Positions 8,367 through 15,657 of a stretch of 16,834 nt of DNA are shown piece by piece. Position 1 is the first letter of the stretch. The number at the start of each line of letters is the position of its first letter. Source of the DNA: WVWN01 sp964563535 (GTDB lineage: Bacteria; RBG-13-66-14; B26-G2; WVWN01); assembly GCA_964563535.1 (NCBI GenBank), contig CAZLXP010000054.1, forward strand, positions 1 through 16,834. The letters run 5' to 3'. The notes under the pieces were generated by a model. That model had not been told where the DNA came from and searched no databases. It saw only the letters and a program-made list of their open reading frames with translations. The translations under genes and the position numbers were made by a program.

Positions 8367-8597
8367 ATGCCGGGAAATAAGGAGACCCTCGAGCCCAAGT
8401 GGCTCTGGTACGTAATTTCGTTTATCCTGCCCGTCGTAGGCATAATACTGGGCGTTTTATACCGCGGCAAAGAGGCGCCCGAAAGTAAAGATTTCGGGAA
8501 AAAGACGATAATCGCGGCTATCGTCGGCTTAGCGGCCTGCTTGGCCTTATATATCGTCTGGTTGTTCGTCCTCGGCGCCGCGGAATGGCTAAAATAA
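8367..8597 (+). CDS. Small two-TM membrane protein, array member 1
   Basis: This 76-residue protein is the first of five consecutive paralogues. It has a short polar N-terminus (LEPKWLWY), TM1 (about 13-32, SFILPVVGIILGVLY), a charged loop (RGKEAPESKDFGK) and TM2 (about 47-70). It departs from the others in lacking the Cys after FGK (FGKKT instead of FGKNC) and the Met-Lys-Pro at the loop start. ATG 8367 was chosen because MPGNKETLEPKW aligns with the starts of members 2, 3 and 5. It has no clear ribosome binding site, and an in-frame TTG at 8343 would add eight residues. The function is not known. Confidence 0.7.
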   Translation: MPGNKETLEPKWLWYVISFILPVVGIILGVLYRGKEAPESKDFGKKTIIAAIVGLAACLALYIVWLFVLGAAEWLK

Positions 8598-8606
8598 GGG
8601 GAAGCG

Positions 8607-8861
8607 ATGAGCGACGGCGATAAACCGCTCGAGCCCGCGTGGTTGTGGTACGTCCTTTCATTTATCATCCCCATACTGGGTATAATACTCGGCGCTATTT
8701 ACATGGGAAAGCCGGAACTGGAGAACAAGCGCTTCGGCAAAAATTGCATTATCGCCGCCGTCGCGTCTTTCGTGGTGGTAGCCTGCTGCGTAATAATATA
8801 TATTATAGTCGTGTTCGGGATAATAGGTACCAGTATATTCGGTGCCGCGATGAGTAGTTGA
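8607..8861 (+). CDS. Small two-TM membrane protein, array member 2
   Basis: An 84-residue protein starting 9 nt after the stop of member 1, with AGGGGA upstream of its ATG, so the two are likely co-translated. It carries the array signature: KPLEPAWLWY, TM1 with SFIIPILGIILGAIYM, the loop KPELENKRFGKNC, then a long hydrophobic TM2 region containing a Cys pair (ACC). The lysine-rich loop between the helices is predicted to be cytoplasmic by the positive-inside rule. The tail after TM2 is longer than in the others. No function is recognised. Confidence 0.8.
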   Translation: MSDGDKPLEPAWLWYVLSFIIPILGIILGAIYMGKPELENKRFGKNCIIAAVASFVVVACCVIIYIIVVFGIIGTSIFGAAMSS

Positions 8862-8872
8862 ACCTCTTAACT
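8856..8872 (+). repeat. Small stem-loop over the stop codon of array member 2
   Basis: AGTTGA and TTAACT form a 6-bp stem (one G-U pair in RNA) around ACCTC. The TGA stop (8859-8861) lies in the left arm. Confidence 0.3.
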
Positions 8873-8897
8873 CTTAATTCGCACGGAGGTACGACGG

Positions 8898-9128
8898 ATG
8901 ACGAACGGTAACAAGCCGCTGGAGCCGAAGGTGCTGTGGTATATTCTGTCGTTCATTATCCCTCTGCTCGGCATTATTCTCGGCATCATCTATATGCAGA
9001 AGCCCGAGCCCGAGGTAAAGGCTTTCGGCAAGAACTGCCTGATCGCCGCCATCGTCGCGATAATCTTGTGCGTTCTCTGCTACGTAATTATGTTCGTAGT
9101 GGGGATCGGCGCCAACGTGTTTCATTGA
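8898..9128 (+). CDS. Small two-TM membrane protein, array member 3
   Basis: A 76-residue protein with the best ribosome binding site in the array: GGAGGT (8885-8890), 7 nt before the ATG. It has NKPLEPKVLWY, TM1 (SFIIPLLGIILGIIYM), the loop KPEPEVKAFGKNC, and TM2 rich in Ile, Val and Cys. It aligns without gaps to member 2 through TM1 and the loop. A strong terminator follows 15 nt after the stop, so members 1-3 form a first transcription block. The function is unknown. Confidence 0.8.
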   Translation: MTNGNKPLEPKVLWYILSFIIPLLGIILGIIYMQKPEPEVKAFGKNCLIAAIVAIILCVLCYVIMFVVGIGANVFH

Positions 9129-9143
9129 CATAAGGCGTCTTGA

Positions 9144-9178
9144 AAAGCCGCCCGGCCTTTAAAAGGCCGGGCGGCTTT
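9144..9178 (+). terminator. Rho-independent terminator after array member 3
   Basis: A perfect inverted repeat: 17-nt arms (9144-9160 and 9162-9178) around a single A. The GC-rich core is GCCGCCCGGCC. It is flanked by A residues on the left and a short T run on the right, so it could work on both strands. It sits between members 3 and 4. Confidence 0.85.
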
Positions 9179-9206
9179 ATCGCCCCGGCCGAAAGGAGTT
9201 CCCGCC

Positions 9207-9527
9207 ATGGCCAACGAAATCCCTGAAATCGAAAAGAAAGCGGCGTTTCTTTTCGGGGAAGCCGGCGACCCCGTCGTCGAGCAATTCCGGGGGCTGGTGG
9301 AGCTGACGCGGTGGGGCCTCGTCTTCATGCTCGCGGTGTATTCCCTATTCGTCCCGCTGTTCGGCTTGATTTTCGGCATTATATTGATGAAGGCCGCGGT
9401 CGTGCCGAAAAATAAAGGCCTCGGAAAACTGTGTCTAATCCTGGGCATTATGAGCCTCGTCTTATGGTGCCTATACGTGCTTATATGGATAGTGGCTTTC
9501 GGCGGCCTGCTCAGCAGCCTGAGTTAG
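9207..9527 (+). CDS. Divergent two-TM membrane protein, array member 4
   Basis: A 106-residue protein with a good ribosome binding site (AAAGGAG, 9192-9198). It has a polar N-terminal extension of about 35 residues that the others lack (EIPEIEKKAAFLFGEAGD). After it comes the array fold: TM1 with SLFVPLFGLIFGIILM, the loop KAAVVPKNKGLGKLC, and TM2. Aligned to member 2, NKGLGKLC matches NKRFGKNC, including the lysines, glycine and cysteine. I infer that it is a diverged paralogue. The extension may be a soluble or membrane-surface segment. No function is recognised. Confidence 0.75.
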   Translation: MANEIPEIEKKAAFLFGEAGDPVVEQFRGLVELTRWGLVFMLAVYSLFVPLFGLIFGIILMKAAVVPKNKGLGKLCLILGIMSLVLWCLYVLIWIVAFGGLLSSLS

Positions 9528-9539
9528 CGTTAACTCAGG
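9518..9539 (+). repeat. Perfect stem-loop over the stop codon of array member 4
   Basis: The 9-bp arms CCTGAGTTA and TAACTCAGG surround the loop GCGT. The TAG stop (9525-9527) begins in the left arm. No T run follows, so this is not a classical terminator. It could stabilise the mRNA 3' end or bind a dimeric regulator ahead of member 5. Confidence 0.45.
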
Positions 9540-9585
9540 GAATACGCCGTCGTCGGCCTTCGCGTAAACGCGGGAATATACGCCC

Positions 9586-9828
9586 ATGACCAACGGCGAC
9601 AAACCCCCCGAGCCGCGGTGGCTATTTTACGTAATATCCTTCGTCGTCCCGCTGGCCGGCGTCATCATCGGCGCGGTCTATATGAGCAAGCCGGACCCGG
9701 CGTGCAAAAAATTCGGCAAGAACTGCATCATAGCCGCGATAGCCGCGGTAGTAGCTTGTTGCCTTTGTTACATATTGTATTTCGTCGGCCTCTTCAGCAT
9801 CATCGGCTTGAGCGGCGGCTTCTCTTAG
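9586..9828 (+). CDS. Small two-TM membrane protein, array member 5
   Basis: An 80-residue protein returning to the standard form: GDKPPEPRWLFY, TM1 (SFVVPLAGVIIGAVYM), the loop KPDPACKKFGKNC, and TM2 starting IIAAIAAVVACC. Its loop carries a second Cys. The start shares MTNG(N/D)K with member 3, which supports the ATG at 9586, although no strong ribosome binding site is visible. It lies 58 nt after member 4 and is followed by a palindrome and a terminator. The function is unknown. Confidence 0.8.
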   Translation: MTNGDKPPEPRWLFYVISFVVPLAGVIIGAVYMSKPDPACKKFGKNCIIAAIAAVVACCLCYILYFVGLFSIIGLSGGFS

Positions 9829-9840
9829 ACCCGGGTCTAA
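9825..9840. repeat. 16-bp perfect palindrome over the stop codon of array member 5
   Basis: TTAGACCCGGGTCTAA is fully self-complementary. The TAG stop (9826-9828) lies within it. It could be an RNA hairpin with a CCGG loop or a binding site for a dimeric protein. Confidence 0.5.
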
Positions 9841-9856
9841 TCGCGCAATAATAGAC

Positions 9857-9885
9857 AAAGCCGACTCTTACGAGCCGGCTTTTTT
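9857..9885 (+). terminator. Rho-independent terminator ending the small-protein array
   Basis: The arms AGCCGACTC and GAGCCGGCT (one A-C mismatch) surround TTAC and are followed by a run of six T, counting the last base of the arm. It separates the array from the convergent minus-strand gene that ends at 9950. The rest of 9829-9949 shows nothing else convincing. Confidence 0.75.
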
Positions 9886-9949
9886 CTCGCAGGCCAACCG
9901 TATAAAGCCGTTACGGGAGTTTTTCCGCCGCGGCTAAGCGCGGGAAAAT

Positions 9950-10854
9950 CTAAAAAGACAGCCCCAACGACACGGTGTGCGCCGCCTCCGCGGTGAAGTC
10001 CTCCTCCGCGTAGGCGTAGTCGAAGCCGACGGCGTAGCCGCCGCGCGGCACCACTACCGCGGCCCCCAGCGTCGGCGCGCCGTCGTCCAGGCCCGCCCGC
10101 AGCGCCACGCGCTCGTCGAGCCAATATTCCGCGCCGCCGCGGTACCGCCAACACTCCTCCTGGCCGGCGTCGGCCTGGAATGCCAAAAGCAGCTTCTGCC
10201 AAGGCCGCAAGCCGAAGCCGAGCAAGGCGCGCGTCGGCACGTCCTCCTCCGGCGCGACCTCCGTCCTCTCCCACCGCAGGCCGGTGGCTACGTCGCGGAC
10301 CGCCGCCGCCGCGGTAAACCATTCCCGGGGCGCGACGCGGACGCCGCCGTCCACGCCGAAGCCGGACGCGCGACCCTCCGCGAGCTCGGCGTAGTAGAAG
10401 CGGCCGGTCACGCCGACTTGCACCCACTCCCCGACAACGGGCCGGCCGAAGCCGAAGACGAACATATTCTGCGAGTTGTTTATCTCTTCCGTCGGGTTGC
10501 CGGCGTAGTTGCGGCCCACGAGGTCGTCCACCGACGCGTTGGTCCACGATATCCCGATGCCGGAGCCGGCGACCAGCGGCCGGCCGTACCCGAGTTCCAT
10601 TATCCGCCGGTCGAACGACAGCGCCCGATACGTCGACGTAATTTCGTCGTCGGCGACCGTCGCGAGCGCCGCCGGGTTATAGTACATCGCCGGCAGGCGG
10701 TCAGCGCCACGCCCGCGCCGCCCAGCGCCAGCGACCGGCCGTCCCCCGCCATAAGGGCGAACGCCGCCGGGAGGCCGCCGTCGTCATGCTCCCGAGCCGC
10801 GGCCGTCGAAGCCGCCGCCAACGCGATTACTAATATAGTATAGGTCGTTCTCAT
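9950..10854 (-). pseudogene. PorV/UPF0164-like outer-membrane beta-barrel, frameshifted
   Basis: Two frames together give one protein. The first frame starts at ATG 10854 behind GGGAGG. It has a signal peptide (RTTYTILVIALAAASTAAA) and the family motif GRSLALGGAGVALTA. The second frame continues LPAMYYNPAALATV and runs to a terminal SLGLSF, a typical barrel C-terminus ending in Phe. The switch falls at about 10686-10702, around the minus-strand text ACCGCCTGCC. One missing base there would restore a single frame of about 301 residues. In the PorV family, GGAGVA-type and YYNPA motifs normally sit about ten residues apart, as they would after repair. Family members act in or beside type IX secretion, and PorV shuttles cargo at the outer membrane. 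The gene could be truly broken or carry one sequencing error. It follows the propeller gene after 17 nt. Confidence 0.75.
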
Positions 10855-10871
10855 ACCAGGCCGCCTCCCTC

Positions 10872-12392
10872 TCAGTTGAGGACGACGAATTTGCCGCGCG
10901 CCGCGGCCTCGCCGTCCACCTCCAGCGTGAAGAAATAGACGCCGTTGGCGGCGGGCGTGCCGTCCTCGCGGTAGCCGCGCCAATATTCGTCGATGCGGTC
11001 GCCCGGGCCCCGGTATTCGTGATTCACCAAACGTTTAACGCGCCGCCCGGCGAAGTCGTATATGTCGAGGGTGACGGCCCCGCCGTACGCCAGGCCGTAG
11101 CGTATCGTCATGAAGCCGTCCCGGTCTTGGGCAAACGGGCTCGGGAAGGCGAACGCCTTCGGGAGGTCGGCCCGGCCGGCAGGAGGCGTCAACTCGATCT
11201 TGCGCCACGTCGCGCCGCTGTCGCCCGAGAGGCCGAGGCCCAGGTCCGTCCCGGCCCATACCTCCATCGCCGAGGCCGCGGCGACCGCCGTCACGAACGG
11301 TGACGGCAGGCCGGCCTCGACGCCGTAGTTCTCCCACGTCGCGCCGCCGTCTTTAGTGCGGCTGACGCCCCCCGGCGTGCCCGGGTACGCGTACGTGCCC
11401 GCCCATACCCAAGGCCCCGCCGAGGCCAGGCCGTATACGGTATGCGAACCCAGGCCGTGCGCCATATTGTAATTAACCCACGTCGCGCCGCCATCTACCG
11501 ATTTGTAGACGCCGTTGCCGAGCACGCCGAGGTCGTCAGGGTCCGGCGGCGCGGTACCGACCCATACGACGTCGCCGGCGCCCGTGTCCTGGATGTTTAC
11601 CGTTACCGCGAAGCCGACCATGCCCTGCGGCGCGCCGTAGAAGGTCCAACTCGAGCCGTTGTCCGCCGATTTGAAGACACCCGTTTCGGATAAAAGCGGT
11701 TGTGACCCGGGTTCTCCGGGGTTATATGCCGGGTTGGGGTAGGTTACTTCCGCCGCCCCCCATATAAGGTCGCCGCGCTTAGCCAGGGAGTAAAAATGTT
11801 TCGCGTCCCGGCCCTTTCGGTCCTTGGGAATTATCAACTCCCACGTCTTGCCGTTATTCTTGGATTTGCCGATGCCGCCGTCCCACAGCGCCACCCACAC
11901 GACGCCGTCGTCGTCCACCAGCACGTCCCAGACGAGCTCGAGCGGGCCGTCGGCCGGAAGGCCTTGCTTCTTACCGTAAACGAACCACCGCCCCGCGGCG
12001 GCGTCGTAATGCGCCAGCCCCCTACCATCGTAGGTGACCCTTTGGAAGCCGAGGTCGATTACCTCGATGCACGAGGCCCAGATGTCGCCTTTATACGCGG
12101 CGACGGCGACGACGTCGTTTGCGGGCAGGCCGTCCTCGCGGCGGTAGTTGCGCCAGCTCGAGCCGCGGTCGCGCGTCACGCCCAGGCCGTCCGCCGTCGC
12201 GACCCACACCGCGGCGCCGTCCACCCAGATGTCCTGGACGACGTCGGACATGCGCGGAGGGCCGCCCTCGTCGGCGCCCGCGGCCGCGACCTCGCGCGCC
12301 AGCCACGACCGCTTGACCGCCGCCCCCGCGGCCGCCGCGACGACCAACGCCGCAAAAATCCATACGATAAAGATTCTTCTCACCGCTACCAT
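10872..12392 (-). CDS. Secreted Asp-box beta-propeller with FlgD-like/type IX C-terminal sorting domain
   Basis: A 506-residue protein. The N-terminus is basic, followed by a hydrophobic segment (about 7-25) serving as signal peptide or anchor. The body holds at least six BNR/Asp-box repeats of the S-x-D-x-G-x-T-W type, for example RDRGSSW, SADNGSSW, SVDGGATW, TKDGGATW and SGDSGATW. They alternate with blade strands such as DIWVDGAAVWVAT and are built like the propellers of two-component sensors and sialidases. The last 90 or so residues form an Ig-like C-terminal domain: AFPSPFAQDRDGF, VTLDIYDFAGRRV, NGVYFFTLEVDG and KFVVLN. Such domains direct type IX export in Bacteroidota and relatives. 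No sialidase catalytic set is evident, so it is more likely a surface or binding protein. GTG at codon 4 is an alternative start with better spacing to AAGGGG. Confidence 0.85.
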   Translation of the reverse strand: MVAVRRIFIVWIFAALVVAAAAGAAVKRSWLAREVAAAGADEGGPPRMSDVVQDIWVDGAAVWVATADGLGVTRDRGSSWRNYRREDGLPANDVVAVAAYKGDIWASCIEVIDLGFQRVTYDGRGLAHYDAAAGRWFVYGKKQGLPADGPLELVWDVLVDDDGVVWVALWDGGIGKSKNNGKTWELIIPKDRKGRDAKHFYSLAKRGDLIWGAAEVTYPNPAYNPGEPGSQPLLSETGVFKSADNGSSWTFYGAPQGMVGFAVTVNIQDTGAGDVVWVGTAPPDPDDLGVLGNGVYKSVDGGATWVNYNMAHGLGSHTVYGLASAGPWVWAGTYAYPGTPGGVSRTKDGGATWENYGVEAGLPSPFVTAVAAASAMEVWAGTDLGLGLSGDSGATWRKIELTPPAGRADLPKAFAFPSPFAQDRDGFMTIRYGLAYGGAVTLDIYDFAGRRVKRLVNHEYRGPGDRIDEYWRGYREDGTPAANGVYFFTLEVDGEAAARGKFVVLN

Positions 12393-12408
12393 CCCCTTAC
12401 GGCACGAA

Positions 12409-12933
12409 TTAACGTTCGGACGGCGCCGCCGCGCGCCTCGCCCGGCGCCGCTTCTCGCGGGCCCGGACGGCGAGATAGGCCGCCGCGTAACACACCGCCG
12501 CGGCCGCCGTCGCGATTATCAGGTTGCCCAAAAAGTATACGTACGTCGTCTTCGAAAGCGCCCACACGTACTTCTCGTCGCGGACCAAGCCGTAGATGGC
12601 GCGCCAATCGGTCCCGGCGAACCTGGCGCCGAGCGTCGCGGACGCGGCCCAGAACAAGGGCGCCGTTATGGGGTTCATAATCGCCGCGCCCGCCAGCGCC
12701 CCGGCCTTGTTGAACCGGAATACCCACGCCAGGACGTATGCTATCGGCCCGGCGAGGCCGAAGGTCGGAAAGACCCCCAGCCAGACGCCGACCGCTACGC
12801 CCGAGGCCACCCGGTGCGGCGACGCGTTGACGCGCACGACGCGGACGTAGAGCAACCTGGCGAGGCGGCCCAGCCGCTGCCAAAAACCCTTCGGCCGCGC
12901 CTGCCGCGGCCTGCTGAGCCAATGAGTACGCAA
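12409..12933 (-). CDS. DUF2062 family membrane protein
   Basis: A 174-residue protein with the DUF2062 core: NASPHRVASGVAVGVWLGVFPTFG, followed by helices containing FNKAGALAGAAIMNPITAPLFW and a C-terminal TM with an arginine-rich tail. DUF2062 proteins are small inner-membrane proteins of unsettled function, often beside glycosyltransferases or lipid enzymes. The start is TTG 12933; an in-frame stop lies two codons upstream of it and no ATG occurs before the conserved core. Its ribosome binding site is weak. It sits 29 nt after the Ca2+ ATPase gene and 16 nt before the propeller gene, probably in one transcript. Confidence 0.85.
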   Translation of the reverse strand: MRTHWLSRPRQARPKGFWQRLGRLARLLYVRVVRVNASPHRVASGVAVGVWLGVFPTFGLAGPIAYVLAWVFRFNKAGALAGAAIMNPITAPLFWAASATLGARFAGTDWRAIYGLVRDEKYVWALSKTTYVYFLGNLIIATAAAAVCYAAAYLAVRAREKRRRARRAAAPSER

Positions 12934-12962
12934 ACGCTATGCCGCCGAACGGCCCGCGGCAA

Positions 12963-15656
12963 CTACTCCGGGAAGACGCCGAAGTAATCTTCGGGCTCCC
13001 GGCGAATTCTCTTAGCCAACGCGTAGAGCGGCTTATATATTTCCATAAATACGAGCGGCGAGGCCGAGAACGCGAGCATCAGCCCCCAGTCGCGCGCCGA
13101 CAACGACACGGTGTGGAATATCGGCTGTAAGAACGGAACGTAGATCACTCCCAGGTGCAGGAGGAGCGAGAAGCCGACGGCACACAAGAGCCACGGATTG
13201 GAGAAAGGGCCCAGCGCGAAGAACGACCGGGTCTGGCTTCGGCAGTTCAACGCGTGGACGAGCTGACTCAGCGTCAATACCGAGAACGCGAACGTGCGCG
13301 CCGTCGCGAGCCCCTCGCCGAAGCCGTATAATACCATTAAGTACGAGCCGAGCGTCGCCGCCGCGATTACTAAGCCCTGCAACGGTATCAACCTTAAATC
13401 GTGCGCGTCGAAGAGGAACGCGCCCTTGGGACGAGGCGGCTTGAGGAGGAGGCCGGCCTCGGCCGGGTCGACGCCGAGGGCGAGGGCGGGCGCCCCGTCG
13501 GTGATGAGGTTCACCCACAAAATTTGAATGGGCACCAACGGCAACGGCCACCCGGCGAGGGTCGCCACTATCATAACGAGGAGCTCGGAGGCGTTGCACG
13601 ACAAGAGGAAGTGTACGAACTTCTTGATGTTGGCGTATATGCTCCGCCCCTCCTCGACCGCCGCCACGATGGTCGCGAAGTTGTCGTCGGTGAGGACCAT
13701 GTCCGACGCCTCTTTGGAGACGTCGGTGCCGGTAATGCCCATCGCGACGCCGATGTCGGCTTCCTTGAGCGCGGGGGCGTCGTTGACGCCGTCGCCGGTC
13801 ATCGCCACCACCGCGCCCCGCGCCCTGAGCGCCCGTACGATGCGCAGTTTGTGCTCCGGCGTTACGCGCGCCAGCACCCGCGCATCCTCCAGCTCGTCGA
13901 TGAGGCCCTCGTCGCTCAGCTCGTCCAACTCGCGGCCGGTCAGGACGGTGCCGCCCTCGTCAAGGATGCCGACCTCGGCGGCGATGGCCGCGGCGGTGGC
14001 GCGGTGGTCGCCGGTCACCATTATGGGCGTGACGTGCGCCAGCCGGCACTTCCGCACCGCCTCGTAGACCTCCGGTCGCGGCGGGTCCTCTATCGCGACG
14101 TAACCCCGGAACGTCAAGTCCCGCTCCATCTCCGCCGATACTACTTCGTCGTCGTCGACCAGCCGCGTCGCGACGGCGATAACGCGCAGGCCTCGGCCCG
14201 CGAGCGCCGCGTTGGCATCCTGGACCGCCGCCCGGCTTTGGGCCGTTAAAGGCCGCTCGCCGTCCCCCTCCCGCGCCGCCGTACACAACTCGAGGACTAT
14301 CTCCGGCGCCCCTTTCACTACCGCCAGCCGGGAGCCGTCGCCGCCGAAAACCGCCGTCATCCTTTTCCGCTGGGAGTCGAAGGGCACCTCCGCTTGGAAT
14401 TTATAGCGGGAGGCGAGCGCGCGCGCGTCCACCCCCGCGTCCAGCGCCGCCGCCACCAACGCCGCTTCCGTCGGGTTGCTCCGTTCCCCGCCGAAGGAGA
14501 AATCGCCCGTCTTCGCGGCGCTTATAAAATCGTTAGTACAGAGCAGGGCCGTGGCCAATAACTCTTTCAGGTCATCCGGCGCGTCGGGCCGCACGACCTC
14601 GCGGCCGTTGACGTAGGCGCGCCGTGCCACCATCCTGTTTTCCGTCAGCGTACCGGTCTTGTCGGTGCAGATGACCGACGTCGAGCCCAGCGTCTCCACC
14701 GACGAAAGGCGCCTGATGAGCGCGTGGCGCCGGACCATACGCTGCACCCCTATCGCCAGCGCGATGGTCACCACCGCCGGGAGCCCCTCCGGAATGGCGG
14801 CCACCGCCAACGATACCGCCGTCAGGAACATCCCGTGCGCCGGCAAACCCCTCGCCAGGCCGGCGACGAAAACGACGCCGCACAGCGCCAGGACCGCCCA
14901 CACCAGGAACTTCCCCAGCTTAGCCAATCGCCGCTGGAGCGGCGTCTCCTCTCGCTCCACCTCTTGCACCAGCGCCGCGATCCGCCCCAGCTCGGTCGCC
15001 ATCCCGGTCGCGATGACCAGGCCGTCGCCCCGGCCGTACGTAACCACCGTCCCGGTATAAGCCATGTTGCGGCGGTCGGCCAACGGCATATCGTCGTCGA
15101 GCTCCCCCGCCGCCTCTTTCTCCACCGCCAAAGATTCCCCCGTGAGCGCGGCCTCGTTCACCAGGAGATTATATCCTTCGACGAGGCGAAGGTCCGCCGG
15201 GACGCGGTCGCCGGCGCGGAGACGAACCAGGTCGCCCGCGACGACGTCGCGGGTATCCACTATCTTCTCGCGGCCGTCGCGCACCACCGCGGCCTTGGGC
15301 GCCGCCATCTCGCGCAGCGCTTGCAACGACTTCTCCGCCCGGAACTCCTGCACGAAGCCCAAAATGCCGTTGAGTATTACGATGGCGAATATGGCCGCGG
15401 CGTCCACGTATTCGCCGAGGAAGGCGGACACTATGCACGCGCCCACGAGGACCAATACGAGGAAGTCGGTAAATTGGGAAAGGAAAATCTTTACGCCGCG
15501 CCGTCGGCCGACCTGCGCCAGCGCGTTCGGGCCGAAACGTCGCAGCCGCGCCTCCGCCTCCGCCGCCGTCAGGCCCAGCCGCGGCGACGTCTCGAGCCGG
15601 GCCGCGGCCTCCGCCGGCGTCAAACCGTGCCACAATATGTCGACCCCGCCCGCCAT
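12963..15656 (-). CDS. Calcium-transporting P-type ATPase (P2A, SERCA/YloB-like)
   Basis: An 897-residue pump that uses ATP to move Ca2+ out of the cytoplasm. In order: N-terminal cation-ATPase domain (GLTPAEAAARL, RFGPNAL), actuator motif TGES (172-175), M4 motif PEGLP (E290), phosphorylation loop DKTGTLTENRM (D332), hinge TGDGVNDAP (D622 and D626), and four C-terminal helices. The Ca2+ ligands known in SERCA have counterparts: E290 (E309), N688 and E691 (N768 and E771), and N716, T719 and D720 (N796, T799 and D800), with the same N688-to-N716 spacing. In M8, Gln798 stands where SERCA has Glu908. Two Ca2+ sites therefore appear retained, at least in part. The start ATG at 15656 follows the upstream stop by 1 nt, which suggests translational coupling. 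No regulator is seen nearby. Confidence 0.95.
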   Translation of the reverse strand: MAGGVDILWHGLTPAEAAARLETSPRLGLTAAEAEARLRRFGPNALAQVGRRRGVKIFLSQFTDFLVLVLVGACIVSAFLGEYVDAAAIFAIVILNGILGFVQEFRAEKSLQALREMAAPKAAVVRDGREKIVDTRDVVAGDLVRLRAGDRVPADLRLVEGYNLLVNEAALTGESLAVEKEAAGELDDDMPLADRRNMAYTGTVVTYGRGDGLVIATGMATELGRIAALVQEVEREETPLQRRLAKLGKFLVWAVLALCGVVFVAGLARGLPAHGMFLTAVSLAVAAIPEGLPAVVTIALAIGVQRMVRRHALIRRLSSVETLGSTSVICTDKTGTLTENRMVARRAYVNGREVVRPDAPDDLKELLATALLCTNDFISAAKTGDFSFGGERSNPTEAALVAAALDAGVDARALASRYKFQAEVPFDSQRKRMTAVFGGDGSRLAVVKGAPEIVLELCTAAREGDGERPLTAQSRAAVQDANAALAGRGLRVIAVATRLVDDDEVVSAEMERDLTFRGYVAIEDPPRPEVYEAVRKCRLAHVTPIMVTGDHRATAAAIAAEVGILDEGGTVLTGRELDELSDEGLIDELEDARVLARVTPEHKLRIVRALRARGAVVAMTGDGVNDAPALKEADIGVAMGITGTDVSKEASDMVLTDDNFATIVAAVEEGRSIYANIKKFVHFLLSCNASELLVMIVATLAGWPLPLVPIQILWVNLITDGAPALALGVDPAEAGLLLKPPRPKGAFLFDAHDLRLIPLQGLVIAAATLGSYLMVLYGFGEGLATARTFAFSVLTLSQLVHALNCRSQTRSFFALGPFSNPWLLCAVGFSLLLHLGVIYVPFLQPIFHTVSLSARDWGLMLAFSASPLVFMEIYKPLYALAKRIRREPEDYFGVFPE

Positions 15657-15657
15657 C

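Noticed and set aside
9908..9945. GC-rich imperfect hairpin just after the PorV-like gene
   Set aside because: The arms need a two-base bulge and no clear T run follows on the minus strand, so terminator function is not supported.
10600..10983. A separate 127-residue minus-strand gene
   Set aside because: Only its middle (from ATG 10854) is meaningful, and that is the N-terminus of the frameshifted PorV-like gene. The upstream part overlaps the propeller gene out of frame.
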